Shown in pieces: positions 33,803-46,265 of a stretch of 64,000 bases of DNA. This DNA is from Archegozetes longisetosus (lineage: Eukaryota; Arthropoda; Arachnida; Sarcoptiformes; Trhypochthoniidae): contig JAEMBT020000007.1 in assembly GCA_018873245.2 (NCBI GenBank), positions 11,615,129 through 11,679,128 on the forward strand, written 5' to 3'. A program made the translations under genes and the position numbers. Numbering within the stretch: the stretch's first letter is position 1; each line of letters opens with the position of its first letter. The notes beneath the pieces are model-generated. The model was not told where the DNA came from, ran no database searches, and saw nothing but the letters and a program-made list of their open reading frames with translations.

Positions 33803-34483
33803 ATGTCAGTTAAGAAAGTAGCAGTGGATTTATACTATGATGTGGTGTCTCCCTATTCGTGGATTGGTTTCGAGCTTTTATGCCGATATCGTAATGAATG
33901 GCCAACAATGCAATTAAAATTAAAGCCCTTCTATATTCGAGCGATAATGGGTGGCAGCAATAACAACCCGGGATTTAACGTGCAAAATAAATCAAAATAT
34001 TTTATAAAAGATCTTAAGAGACTTAACGAGTACTACAAAATTCCAGTTTCAATTCCTGATAATTTCTTGCAAATAGTTTTAGAGAAGACTTCCCTTAAAC
34101 CTCAGAGATTTATTACAGCAATTGATATGATAACAGATGGAAAACATACTGAAGATATTTCACGACAACTCTTCAAACGTATGTTTACTACGCACGAAGA
34201 TATTACACAAGTTGATAGTTTTCGCGAAGCAGCAAATCGCGCAAATATTCAAAATGATATAATTGAGAAAGCAATTGAAAAGTTTGAACAAACTGAAGTG
34301 AAGGACAAGTTGAAAGCGACTACTTCAGAAGCACTATCGTTGGGAGCGTTCGGCGCGCCACATGTTGTGCTTCATTTACCAACTGGTCCTCAGCTTGTTT
34401 TTGGAAGTGATCGCATGGAAATCATTGCGTCACTTATTGGACAAAAATACAGAGGACCTTTAAATGAATTTTCAAAAATTTAG
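33803..34483 (+). CDS. GSTK1: Glutathione S-transferase kappa
   Basis: 226 aa, one exon. DsbA-like thioredoxin fold with helical insertion, the length of GST kappa. The glutathione-activating Ser16 sits in YYDVVSPYSWIGFELLCRY at the same residue number as in the human enzyme. The FGAPHVV block (cis-Pro region) and FGSDRMEIIASLIG near the C-terminus are typical. Kappa GSTs act in mitochondria and peroxisomes, conjugating glutathione and reducing peroxides. The protein ends SKI, which fits the loose peroxisomal PTS1 pattern. An AATAAA signal is at 34612. Confidence 0.96.
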   Translation: MSVKKVAVDLYYDVVSPYSWIGFELLCRYRNEWPTMQLKLKPFYIRAIMGGSNNNPGFNVQNKSKYFIKDLKRLNEYYKIPVSIPDNFLQIVLEKTSLKPQRFITAIDMITDGKHTEDISRQLFKRMFTTHEDITQVDSFREAANRANIQNDIIEKAIEKFEQTEVKDKLKATTSEALSLGAFGAPHVVLHLPTGPQLVFGSDRMEIIASLIGQKYRGPLNEFSKI

Positions 34484-34903
34484 CCTTCAATTGCAATCAA
34501 ACGAAACACATTCGTTGGCTAAATGACGAAAATGCTTTACTTTAAAAAAGATTTGATCTTTTAAATTAGTGTGAACGTCAATTCATTTTGAAAATTGAAT
34601 ACTTTCAGTCAAATAAAAGTATTTTTAATGAAATTGAAAACCTAGAAAGTATATGACTCTTATTCGTTAATTGAAACTCTAATTCTAATAGCAACATGTT
34701 TGAGACATCCATTAATTAATTTTACAAGGATTGATTCGTCTTTAGAGTTAATTGTATATTGAATTTTGAACTAATATTTATTTAGCGCCATAAATGTGGT
34801 GAAAGGGACGTATACTTTGAATGCACGCGTTGTCACATGTATTGCATTTCATAATAAAACTTATTTAGTTGAAAATTCGATTTATAGTTAACTATCGAGA
34901 AAT
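34484..34903. other. Spacer between GSTK and TMEM70-like
   Basis: GSTK 3' UTR with AATAAA at 34612-34617, then presumably the TMEM70 promoter. Confidence 0.5.
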
Positions 34904-35569
34904 ATGAATCACTTGCGTATTACTTTTGCCAAATACAATATAATTGGCCCCAAATATTGTCATCAATTATCTTATATTCAAAAACGACTAAATAATAATC
35001 AAATAAACAATGAAACCAATGAGAAGAGACGTGATATTAATTTGAATGATATTAAAAGTGAAGAAAGTCTGATATATAGCGGACCGCAAAATATGGTCAA
35101 AATGATCAAAATGATTAAAACATTTTCCATTTCTACTACTTTAATAGCATGTGGTGTTCAGCCATTCATTTTTCAGCAAATCCTGTCTTCTTCGTCATCG
35201 TTTGCAATTGGATTCGCTTCGGTGACCAGTTTCGGTATTGTTTTGTCACCACTTGTTCTGAACTGGTTCACTAAGAGATATGTCACTCAATTGTATTATA
35301 ATTATCAAACTAAAGAATATAAGGCTTGGGTTTTGAATCTATTGAATAGAAAAGTTTGTATCAATTATAAAGCAGACGATGTCTTAGTTCCTGAAGTTCT
35401 TGGAGTATTCACCACTTACACAGTTGGTCCTAAAAAGAGACCACTTTTTGTTGACCCAAATTTCGTAATTGATTTTAATGCCTATAAAATGATGTTGGGA
35501 TACGACAAGCCAATTGATTTGAAATTAGATAGACTTATCCACGAAGATAATCAGCAGAAACTCAAATAG
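34904..35569 (+). CDS. TMEM70: TMEM70-like mitochondrial ATP synthase assembly factor
   Basis: 221 aa, one exon. The N-terminus (about 50 residues) is basic with few acids at first, fitting a mitochondrial presequence. Then comes the family's core: LIYSGPQNMVKMIKMIKTFS, two transmembrane helices (about 73-91 and 99-121) joined by a short loop, and a matrix C-terminal domain with RYVTQLYYNYQTKEYKAWVL and VLGVFTTYTVGPKKRPLFVD. TMEM70 helps assemble the c-ring of complex V in the inner mitochondrial membrane. Same strand as GSTK, 420 bp downstream, but probably a separate transcript. An ATTAAA signal follows near 35646. Confidence 0.92.
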   Translation: MNHLRITFAKYNIIGPKYCHQLSYIQKRLNNNQINNETNEKRRDINLNDIKSEESLIYSGPQNMVKMIKMIKTFSISTTLIACGVQPFIFQQILSSSSSFAIGFASVTSFGIVLSPLVLNWFTKRYVTQLYYNYQTKEYKAWVLNLLNRKVCINYKADDVLVPEVLGVFTTYTVGPKKRPLFVDPNFVIDFNAYKMMLGYDKPIDLKLDRLIHEDNQQKLK

Positions 35570-36712
35570 TCATTTCAACTTAACTTTAATTGTTTTAACA
35601 AAACTGTGTTGTTTGTAGCTTTAAATAATTGTATGAGTTTGTCAATTAAAAGATATATTCACGCTTTAGTTTTAAATTTGTTCGAGTTTAATTAACTTAT
35701 AAAGTTGTCATTATTTGGTTTCTTTTTATCAATAATTTTGGTTTATTTTAATGGTAAGGACAATCTTATTTGAATAATAAGAAACTTGAACTTGTTTGAC
35801 TAACCTTAATTTTTGAAAGAGGTCCTCAAGAAAAATGTTTGAGCAAAAATATCTGTATTGATGCTCTAATTGAACCTGTATGAAATTAAAGCAGTGTAAA
35901 TGCGTATAAAGGTCAGAACGTTGAGTTACAAGCAATGTGCTATTGAGCTTTGGCGTAAGAATTTAATGAAACATCCCTTTGTTTACATCAAATATCAATA
36001 CATTTAACTGATTAATGAACTTTACGCAACAACAGCATTAATAAATTTAGTTATTTACGAAACTTAATTTGTGCTGCAATTAACATTTAATTTTGAACCA
36101 TTTATCAGTCTCGAGTTATTAATATTGATATTGTAATCATTTGTATTATCTAAACTTTATGAATACCATTAAAACTGTTTATATTTTCATACGTTGTATT
36201 CAATTTTTAATTGTTATCAATTCTGAAACAAAGCCATAAACTATTGATAAAAGAGTGCATTGAGTTATTTGCTTCCTAATAAGATTGGCACTTCTCATAA
36301 TTATTTTAATTATTCATCAATTATACAATTTATACAATTCATTCAAAATTTTCACTCAATGGGTTGAGTTCACCATTTCAGGGATCAAAGCTTTACTTAT
36401 AACTCAAAAGGTATTCGAACAATTTTTTTCAAAAATATTTTAATTGATTTTTTTGTTCATATCTTGTTAGAGATCTTCAGCTGAAAAGATTAGATTTAAG
36501 TATAATCAAATACGCATTTAAATCGTTACTATGATATTATTTACTCAAAGCTTTTAGTCATAAACGATTGAATTGGTTAGAGATTTTATACGAAATACAG
36601 TTTACTATTAAACTATTTGATCACTGGATAAAAGTTCTGAATCAGTTTTGTACTTGACTCAACTTCAAAAAGACCTGATTGTCGACATTGAAGTAAAGTT
36701 GCAATTTTGATA
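35570..36712. other. Spacer upstream of MARF1-like gene
   Basis: TMEM70 3' UTR and MARF1 promoter side. No gene recognised; the small minus-strand open stretch at 35729-35935 looks like chance. Confidence 0.45.
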
Positions 36713-39700
36713 ATGAGTCATTTAAATGAATATAAGACGAGCACAAACAACATGAACCGTTCATTTGGTAATCTGTGTTCAAGTCCAATACAGTCATCTC
36801 TTCATTCTATTCGACCAATTGGTGTATTTTGGGACATTGAAAACTGTAACGTTCCCTGCGGTCGGTCTGTTATCAAATTAGTTGAAAGGATCAGACAATT
36901 CATTGTGGATAAAGGTTTCAGAGAAAGTGAATTCTTAGTTGTTTGTGATACCCATAAGTGCAGTCATGAACTTTTAGATGATCTCAACTCGTCACAAGTA
37001 ACTGTAGTTCATGTGAGCAGTAGTGCCAAGAATGCAGCCGATGATAAACTAAAGCAGCAAATTATTCGATTCATTGATATACATGGATATAATTCAGCTC
37101 TACTAGTCTTAACAGGTCTGTCATTTAATATCTTGTGTTGTCTAAAATCACTTGTAGCGATAATTTGTTCCTATTTCTACTAAATTGACATTTGATCCGT
37201 TTGTCTACTTTTAGACGATATTAATTTCGCGTGTGTTTTGAGTGATTTACGTAATCGTGGAAGAGTATATATTATATTATTTCAAAGGCAGGCATCGCTG
37301 GCATTGTTGACGTGCGCTGATACTTGTATCGATTTTAGCGAATTTTGTAAAGATCTTCCACTGCGTTTCCAGTTCAAAAAAGGAGGTATTCCTATAAGAT
37401 TTGAATTAGTATTTTGTCAATTTTCTAATTGTCTAATTGATTTCAGATCCCATGTTAATTGTACGGAATCTACCAACTGATCGAAAACGATTAGAACTAA
37501 AATTTCGTCTCCAAAAGTTGGTCACTAACTGCGGTGGAAAAGTATTGTTCACAGATTCTGAAAATTCAGAAGCAATCATCAAGTTTGGATGTCTTGATGA
37601 TGCAAAGAGAGCGCAACAACGTATTGATGGTCAAGACGTCTTTGACAGAAAAATAGTGGCCAGTCTAATGAATAAGGAATCGATAGACAGTTCAAGTCAT
37701 ACAACTAGTGATAGCGATAACTCGAATACATCGGACAGTTCGACAAATGACCATCGAATAGTTACGTCAAATTTACGGCAAAGAAATCATTCGAGTTCTG
37801 CCCCAGTCATCGAAATGAATGAATCGATGCAATATTGTAGTCTTCATAGCAGTCCAGTTTCGAAGAGAGCCTGGATTGAATATTTGTGCTCAAGCAAACC
37901 ATTATTACCGATGGTTAACATATCTTTAAAGATGTTGTCGACACGTGTTCACCACTTATTGGACACACACGGGGGATCACTACCTCTTAATTCATTTGTC
38001 GATTGTTATGTCGGAGAATTCCATGAAACTTTCAACACTCGCGACACACCATTGATATCGCTCGAGCATCTCATTACTTGCGTTCCTGGAGTTTGCATCT
38101 CGACCTCTCCTACTAATTGTACAAAGCGCGTAACATGGCTTCAAAATTCAGATAAGCAGTTCTTCGAGGGCTCAGTACACTCTGAAAAATCAACTCCCGA
38201 TATGGAGATGTTGGCTAATAAAGTGTCCCATTTTAGTAAAGAGGTTCGTGAACTGTTGAAGAGTCAGCCGCACGCAGTAATTGCGTTCAATAAGTTCGTG
38301 CCCGCATATCACACTCATTTCGTACGTCAGTTATGTGTCTCAAGTTTTGGTTTTATGAAACTCTCTGAGCTTCTCGAAGAAATACCACATATTGTTCAGA
38401 TTTATGGCGAAAATGATGGTCGAATGATTACATTGACGCATCGTGAGCAGACGAAGCGATTCGCAACTGATCTAATCAAGGTGTTGAAAGCACAAAATGG
38501 AAGGAAAATCAAATTGAGCCAGTTTCCTTCTGCATATCAACTCGTATTTAACAAGCCATTCGATATTGCAGATTACGGCGTCTGTTATATTGAAGATATA
38601 CTTAAGGATGTCTGGGAAGGAACTATAATTATCATGCCTTTTGGCAGTAATGATAAGTGGATCGAAATCCCTAAACGCGAACGTAACAACGAGCAAATCA
38701 AGCGCACAAATCATTTCGGGGATGAAGTGGTCCGACTCTTGAGTACGATCTCAAACTTCGAATTAACATTTTCTAGATTCATTCCTTCGTATCATCATTA
38801 CTACAACAAACAGTGTCGAGTTTTAGATTATGGTTTTACTAAATTGGTTGAACTCTTGGAGGAATTGGTGCCCAACTATATTGAGATGGAATTTGAAGAA
38901 GAATATGGAGAAAGAGTTATTAGACTGAATTCAAATAAACGACTCCAAGCCTTAGCTCATCGTTTTGAACTCATACTTAAGGGATTTGAATCTCGCTCTA
39001 CTTCAGTATCGAACTTTTTGGATTTGTACAAAAGAAAATATGGCACAAGTATTAATTATGTTGATTATTATGCAAATGATTTCATTGATCTTATTGACAA
39101 AATGCCACCAAATCGGTTCCGAATCACTCGTGTTAATAGTTCAATATACATTAATCTTATTGACAAACAATATTTGGATGTTATCGCGCAGCGAATTGTT
39201 AGAGTACTCATGGAACAGTCAAATGCTCAAATGGAAATAAGTGAACTCGACGATTGGTATTTCAAAAACTATGGCGAAAAATTGGGTCCAGTAACAAGTT
39301 GCACTGAATTTAATGAATTTTTCGAAGTTTGCGTTAATACGGGATCCGTTAAACTGAGTCCAATGTTTCTGTTTGCTCGAGACTGCATTGAATTAATGCA
39401 ATCGAATTCTAAGGAAAAATTTACTTTAGATGACTTAGAGTCAGGTTTGATGGAGAAGTTTGAGCGACCACTACCTCAGCCTTATAATTACAAATGCACG
39501 AGTTTTTCTGAGTTATTCCGTAAATTGAGCGACTATTTTATAATTGAAAAGAGAGGTAAACCCGGAAAATTCCTTCTTCTGATATCTTTGAGCAAAAATT
39601 TAAAGAAGTGTCCGCTTAATATCAAAACGAAAGATAAGCCTAAAATCCAGATCCTTAAACGCGTGATCAAACCTGATTGTGATTTATTGAGCATTGATGT

Positions 39701-39974
39701 ACCGTCTGAAATTCCGCCACCAAAATTGATACCGTCTGTAGAAGAAATTGGTCATGACTTGATTAGTTGGTCACCTGAAGCTCACGAATCAAGTGATTCT
39801 GGAAGAGATTCACCGAATCTAATGTATTTTCCTGAGAATGATGAAAATGATGAAAACGATGAAAGTTCTGAAGTGGAGTGCGCGTCTGTTGATCAATTAG
39901 AGCCTCAAGTCAACAATCTTAATGAAATAACCGGCTTTTGCAAGAAAACAAGAATATTAGCAAACTTTTCTTAA
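36713..39974 (+). CDS. MARF1: MARF1/limkain-b1-like protein: NYN + RRM + LOTUS repeats, three exons
   Basis: Exons 36713-37115, 37215-37385 and 37447-39974 (introns of 99 and 61 bp, both phase 1) give 1033 aa. The NYN endonuclease-like domain starts at PIGVFWDIENCNVP and continues over the first two introns (LLVLTDDINFACVLSDLRNR). An RRM follows (PMLIVRNLP ... KIVASLMN), then a Ser-rich linker, then about seven LOTUS/OST-HTH-like modules. These begin near STRVHHLLDTHGG, FSKEVRELLKSQP, FATDLIKVLKAQNG, FGDEVVRLLSTIS, LAHRFELILKGFE, IAQRIVRVLMEQSN and FARDCIELMQSNSK. The acidic Ser-rich tail has END repeats. MARF1 controls mRNA stability and retrotransposon silencing in the mammalian germline. 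Asp residues of the NYN active site (WDIEN, DDINF) are present. The ATG chosen is the first in frame. Confidence 0.95.
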
Positions 39975-40755
39975 ATATAAATTATTTTGAGTTTATTGTA
40001 TAATTTAGTTTCATATCCAGATTATATATTAATGTTGGACACAATGTGAATCAAATTATTAAATTTAGTTCTATTAAAAGTCAAATGTTTAACTCGTTTA
40101 TGTTCAGATTAATTTTTAAGTTTGGAACAAAACTTCGAAACATTGAGGAAGAAATTCAATTAGCAAGCTTATAGTTCGAGTTTACTTGTCCTGTTCCCAA
40201 CTTCCACATCAGGAAAATTTCACTTTCATTGTAGATATTAAGAAATCTCAATTTATTTGTATTTTAAATTCTGTACAGTTGATGAGGCATTTGATCTCTA
40301 CTTATTACATTTGTTTTCAACAAATGTTATTTAAATTTTAAATATTTTATAGTAATATTTATTGCAATTAACTCAACTATAGTTATTTAAAATGGAAAAA
40401 ATAGCGATAAACAAATATACAAATTTAAATCATTTCTAATATATAACTATCAAATTAAAAAGTTATGTACTTTTTAGATTTGTATACCTTTGTGCATAAA
40501 CAAAGATTTTTAATTAGGAGCTATACTGAATTTAGTTACATATTGTTTTATATGATTGATAGGGATATGCATTGAATGTGTACTCATAGTGTCCAACTGT
40601 TTATCTCAATAACATCTAAAGTCTAATGCAATCCAGTAATTAAACAGATGTACAGTTAACTATATATTTAAACAAAAAATACACAGTTTTTCAATTTGAT
40701 AGTATATGAAAAAAATTGGAGTTGAAAGCGATGCGCGTTTCGATTGTACGTTCAG
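39975..40755. other. Convergent 3' region of MARF1 and TAB1
   Basis: Two 3' UTRs end to end. AT-rich, no gene. Confidence 0.5.
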
Positions 40756-42300
40756 TTACTCGTCAACGAATTCAGTGAAAATTCCGGCCGCTTTCGCGTC
40801 CTCAATGGCACTGAGAAATTCGTCAAATTGAACATAAGATGCTACCTTTCCTTCAGAATCTAATTCTAACGGATCGACTCGATGTGAATCAAATCTTCGA
40901 TCCTCGAAATCTGTTGAATTCGTTGTAGTGGTGGTTGTTGTGGTCTCTGTGTCTCCAATTGTGGGAATCGGTTGTTCAGTCACCGTTGACACAGTATGCG
41001 AAGTTATTAGAGTTCGCGATGCACTTCGTTCTCGATAACCAGTTTGATGTTCAGTTGGGTCAGCTTCAGGTATTGATATACTTAACTCATCAAACCGCTT
41101 ATTTAACGAAAGTGAAGGCGATCTGCTGTTTGGACTGGAGATACCCTTCAATAATGGATGATTGAAGTTTCTGACCATTAATGTCAAGTCTTCAATTTGT
41201 CTACATGTTTGAGGAAGATTAGGATTGTCCACAGCAGCCAAATACTGGTCCTGATGCGTGAGAAACACTTTATGAACGACTGCCTGTGCAACACCCGTTA
41301 GTGTATTTTGAACTTTGAACTCTTCGGCGACCATTTGAACGATATCACGATTGACTTGTCGAGAACCTGTCGCTTCTTCTAAAGTCCGACATAAACTTCC
41401 AGAAACGAGTATTAAGAATTGACAAGAATCGTCTATAGGAATACCGCCTTTAATACTCGGCTCAGCGATCACAGGTTCATCTTTGGCAGCGGACAGATCA
41501 TCGAAGTCTTTATAGGCGCCTTTCACCAGGTAATTGCCGATGCAGCGCGTTATTGTCAGGTTTCCTATCCTTTGGCGTTGTCTTATATACTCAATATTCA
41601 GACCGAGCTTTGATAAACGGGACAGTTCGTCTTCATTCAGTAAGTCGTGGTCTGTTGATAATTGCATTGCTATATAAGAATTGCCTGAAGAATCGGTTTT
41701 GCATAGTATGGCTCGACTGTCACCCACATTCGCCACATGAAGTCTATTGTTGTGAATGAGAGCCACTACTGCTGTAGTTCCGGCCGACACCTCCTCTGTC
41801 ACTGATTTAAGCCGATCTACAATTTCAGGATAGTTATTGAAGGCTTCAAACCTGCTCATGCCTTGTAATTGTAAGTCAAGCGAAGTCTTCTCAGCTAATG
41901 AATCGGCTATCAGCTGAAAGTATTCTCTTTCTACTGAATAGAAGGCTTGCATCAAAACATTTGCGATCTCTTCGTCTGACTTCTTATCAGTCAATTGTCC
42001 CAGAAGTACTTCTGCAGGTAAATGAGACGCAGCAAAAAGCGCTGCTTTTGTTCCTGAATGTCCATCAAACAAACCATAAAAAGAAGTATTGGAGTTGATG
42101 CGAAAATGAAAGCTTTTATCTTCGAACGGGTGCAATTCCTGTCGAACACCATTCTTGCGATATACTTGATTCGTATTGTATCCAACACCAGTCTGTGTAC
42201 AGACTGGCAGATCATCTGTCCATGACTCAGAAGACTGATAGCTATTCATTCTACTAATTATACCATTCATTTGCTGATCACTTTCGGCTCTGGTCGGCAT
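40756..42300 (-). CDS. TAB1: TAB1, TAK1-activating PP2C-like pseudophosphatase, intronless
   Basis: 514 aa from the ATG at 42300. The PP2C-like domain runs from SWTDDLPVCTQTGVG to DLTLMVRNFNHPL and matches TAB1 along its length: LLGQLTDK, ALIHNNRLHVANVGDSRAIL, DHDLLNEDELSRLSKLGL, TRCIGNYLVKGAYKDFDDLS, EPVIAEPSIKGG, AQAVVHKVF. After a Ser/Thr-rich linker, the C-terminus has YVQFDEFLSAIEDAKAAGIF, equivalent to the TAK1-binding PYVDFAEF motif of human TAB1. TAB1 binds and activates TAK1 (MAP3K7) in immune and TGF-beta-type signalling. The DGHSG and GDSRA motifs are closer to active PP2C than in human TAB1, but the later metal-binding SDG is replaced by SGSLCR, so phosphatase activity is unlikely. 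Confidence 0.95.
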   Translation of the reverse strand: MPTRAESDQQMNGIISRMNSYQSSESWTDDLPVCTQTGVGYNTNQVYRKNGVRQELHPFEDKSFHFRINSNTSFYGLFDGHSGTKAALFAASHLPAEVLLGQLTDKKSDEEIANVLMQAFYSVEREYFQLIADSLAEKTSLDLQLQGMSRFEAFNNYPEIVDRLKSVTEEVSAGTTAVVALIHNNRLHVANVGDSRAILCKTDSSGNSYIAMQLSTDHDLLNEDELSRLSKLGLNIEYIRQRQRIGNLTITRCIGNYLVKGAYKDFDDLSAAKDEPVIAEPSIKGGIPIDDSCQFLILVSGSLCRTLEEATGSRQVNRDIVQMVAEEFKVQNTLTGVAQAVVHKVFLTHQDQYLAAVDNPNLPQTCRQIEDLTLMVRNFNHPLLKGISSPNSRSPSLSLNKRFDELSISIPEADPTEHQTGYRERSASRTLITSHTVSTVTEQPIPTIGDTETTTTTTTTNSTDFEDRRFDSHRVDPLELDSEGKVASYVQFDEFLSAIEDAKAAGIFTEFVDE

Positions 42301-45300
42301 CACGCATATCAACTTTGGATACTTAATATTTACTTAATAATGATTTTTAAGAAAAATAAGTCTGTTTTGATAGAAACCAAGTGAAAGATATGTAAGACAC
42401 CCACTATTTTTATTGAATAAATTGCTCTTCAATTCATTTGTTATTGTTAATTAATAAAAGCATTTTCAATCTGCTCAAACATGTTGGGCTCTTATTAATT
42501 GAATTGATGTCAAAATTAAAACTTAAAATCAAATGTCTGTTTGCTCTTATTGACAAATGTTTATGATTTTCGATGCCATCACTGTTCCCATGATTGTGAG
42601 CAATATTTCAGTCTACATAACAATAACAATAACAATATAAGGGAAACTTTAAATCGGAGTGTGCACACAGCTGGCAGTAGAGGCACTGCAAACCAATTTA
42701 AAGGTCCGACTAAATCTCGAAACGAGGTTTGCATCTCATCCACTAGATGTCAGTATTGAAGACCTGTCGCCCCTCCCAAAGCTGTCGCCCCTGAAATGTT
42801 GAAAAGTGTGATAGTCTTGACTATGCTGTGAAAGGAATGTGTTTCGAGTTTTACATACAAGTTAGTGTTAGGTTAGTCTGTTTTTCGCTGAATGACCTTC
42901 TTTTTCTAACATTTTGCTTTGCTCACATCACAGATGCTAAGACCTGATCGTCCAATCAGTGCGCGGAATGAGGTTTAACTGTGTTTGCAATAGAATATTG
43001 GCAGCACTTCTAGTGTTGTCATAGCTATGGTTTTGGGCTCTTTTCGATTATATGACTTTTTTAAAGACAAAGGATTTCGTATTTATCAGGTTTTCGTTCA
43101 ATTAATATTTAACACAAACTTAATTGTGATTTCAATTTGAATATTATTTTATGGACAATTCAATTTACTTTTGAATGAATTGGTTTTTCATTACTTTTAG
43201 TAATTTTGATTTTGATTTGAAACGAATCCTAAAAATAATCTGAAAAAAGCGACAAAACTGTTTGTAATGAATGAATAGTCGTTTCGTTCATACTATTGGT
43301 CGCATAGATTCAATGCTATGACTGAATACTCTGACTGAATGCTATCATTGAATGTGTGGCTCAATAACTGTTACTTTAATAACAACTCATTGACTATTCA
43401 TTTGTATATCATTTATGATAATTAAATGAATGCAAAATAATTATTGATATTTTCTATGCAATACAAACGAACGAACCTTTTGATCACTATTTGGATTTAC
43501 TCTCAATAAGAACTAAAAAGTTTTTAGTTCTTGAGCTCAAAGTTGTCATAAGCCGTATATAAGTTCTGAAAGTCTGACAATATATGCGCTGATTCTGTGA
43601 TTCAATCGATTTCTTTTTGTTTGTTTGAACAAAAAACGGATATTTCGCTACGATTTCAGCGCTTTTCTAGTGTTATGTCTTTGGGATTAAATTATGATTA
43701 AAGGAAGGGTTACTCAAAACAACACAACTTTTCCATTGCATCAGAAATTTTATAATTTTTTTACTTTTATCTCAAAATGAAATAAACCCCAAAATCAATG
43801 AAAAATAGAGATTAAAGATAAGCTTCAAACAACTTATAAGATCAGGAGTTTGTGCCCAAGTCAAGGATTAATAGTTATTTCAAGTTATTATTGAACTGTT
43901 AATGTCTCGAACAACAACTCCATCAACAAATGAGCGAAACATCACATCAAAAACTACCAGCACTGATACCAACCAATTGGACATATTATTAAGTTTTTTG
44001 TAACCTTCTTCTACACCGCTTTTAGGAATTATTTGTTTCTCTGTCTCTCTCAGAGCTCTCATTCATTCTGTCAGTAGAAGTTTTCACAATTGATTCCATT
44101 TTTCAGCACAAGGATTACCTCTAATTGCAAAGTATTCATGTAATTACATGTTCAGCACAAAGAAAGAGATGGAGAGACAAATATATAAAGAAAGAGAAGT
44201 AGTGTTAGACAAAAGGGAGAGCTTTTGGGTGCAAAACCAGATATAATAAAAAGCATTGGATATGTTGCGCAACGCAACTGTTGACTGTGATCTGCCTTAG
44301 AGTTAGAGCAAAAACTACTTCAAAATACAGTCGACAGCAACTGAATTGCACACATAAGTAAAGAATACTTCTTTTAAGAGTTAGACCGATAATATTGCAA
44401 CTCATTGTTAAAATTGTTCTCTCTGTGCCATTATTTGCTTTGATTTACAGTCGAGTCAAGACTATTTTGTTTATTTTTATTACTGTTTAGTTTTTAACTG
44501 AAACTCAAGCGATCACTAATGGAAATAACGCCAACGTTTGCGGCTCTCAAACTTTCTTAATAGTAAAGTTTTATTTTAAGAATCAGGAAATTGTACCCTA
44601 ACATATATATAGCTTAAGCTTTTGCTCTATAGCAAAAAAAGCTCTAATATAACTCCGAAATTAAAGTCTTTTTCTTAATACTGCCTAAAACTTTGGATAC
44701 AATTCATTTTGAATGCATTTCTACTGATTGGACAAAAATGAAAAGCTTCTGTCACTTGATATCTCACATAAAGATAATACAAATGAATTATTAATAAAAA
44801 TGTTGGGTAAGTGTTATTAATTGCTATAATAAAAGCATTTTACGAAAGTAAACATTCCATTTGAATAAAAACAAATTACTTTCTATTTATTATTATAACT
44901 TTTACTATCGATTGTAATTCAATAGTTATCTCGTTTTTTCAATTAATCACATAAGAAAAAAAATTATATTAAATATTTTCAAAGCATAAATTATGTAATG
45001 AACAAAAACTGTTTTCTAAAGTTGAATAAAGAAGTTTTAAAATACTATTTGCCATCAACTTTTTCTTGTTTAGATATCTTTATCGATAGTTTCAATTCTG
45101 ATAAATGACTTAAATTGCAATTTGGTTGATATTAGTTTGTCCTAAATCAACATTTTTGCACTTAAACCGTATTAATTGATGAAAAGTGTAGGGAAAACAA
45201 GCGACAAGTTTTCAAAAATATCTAAAGATATGGTAACATAAAAAGTAAAGTTATACTAAAATGTAGAGTGTTTTAGGGCTTATAAAAGAGTGCAAAGCTT

Positions 45301-46265
45301 TTAAAAGCAGTCCTGAATTTGTCCGTTTCGTAGTATTATGTATATTATTATTATTGGTGCGCATATAATAATACATTTTTGCATTTTATACGACACGTCG
45401 ATCGATAAAAAAACTAAACACGAAAACCAGTGAAGAGAAAACATAAAAAGCGGACACAAAACGCAATTATTGAGAGAAAAAAATAAGAAGAGAAAAAAAC
45501 TGGAATATAAGGGCTGAGGGTTCGAGTTTGAATACAGATATAGAGAAAGATAGATGCACAGAGCACCCCTCGTGCACAATAGGCTTGGTCCAGAACCCGA
45601 TTGTGAGGTTCGTTTGTGACTGGTCCAGATCGGCAGTCACGTCACAGTATTGATAGAACAGCCCATAAACGCATTCGCTGTTGAGTCGACTTTGTTTGCG
45701 GCCATTGAGTAATAGTTTGTGAGAAATAGTAAGACTAAAGGATAGGCTTTTTATCAACAATATTACGAACTCATGAATACAGTCTTTCGATTGAAAAGTC
45801 GTACAGAAAATACAATCTATTCTGAAATTATTGCTAAACAACTTTGAAATTTGATTATGTTTTTCAATTAGTTATTGATTTGAAGATAAAAAGCATCGAA
45901 GATATTAATAAAGTGTGTGTTGTTTCAGTGACTTGTCGACTAATAATTCAATTTGAATCAGAATCAACTCAAAAAATGGATTTAATGTGGATTAGAAATG
46001 CTCTAAGAATGAAGACATCATGAGTTTGATTGAGATAAGAGTCAAATAAAGTGCTGTTTATTTCTGTTTTGTCGCTAAGTTGAAAAATTTTCAATATTCC
46101 AAATTTTCGTATTCATTCAAAGCCCTTACGTTTGAATGAATGCTGTCGAGCATACGTTTAATAATTTGAAATATAATTTAATGTGTGTTTAATATCTTGT
46201 CTGATAAAGTAATAAAATCCAATGCAATTCAGTGTTGTTTGTAATGCAAAGACAATACATTCATT
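42301..46265. promoter_or_regulatory. Divergent region between TAB1 and spen
   Basis: No coding gene recognised in about 4 kb. It should hold the TAB1 promoter, the spen promoter and possibly non-coding 5' exons of spen. GC content rises at 42640-42800, with a direct repeat CTGTCGCCCCT (about 42764 and 42783), and at 45590-45720, with a CRE-like palindromic GTCACGTCAC at about 45634. The ORF-like minus-strand stretch at 45467-45841 has no domain. Confidence 0.4.

Noticed and set aside
45467-45841. 124-codon open stretch on the minus strand upstream of spen
   Set aside because: No domain, biased hydrophobic composition, and overlaps the likely spen promoter or 5' UTR.
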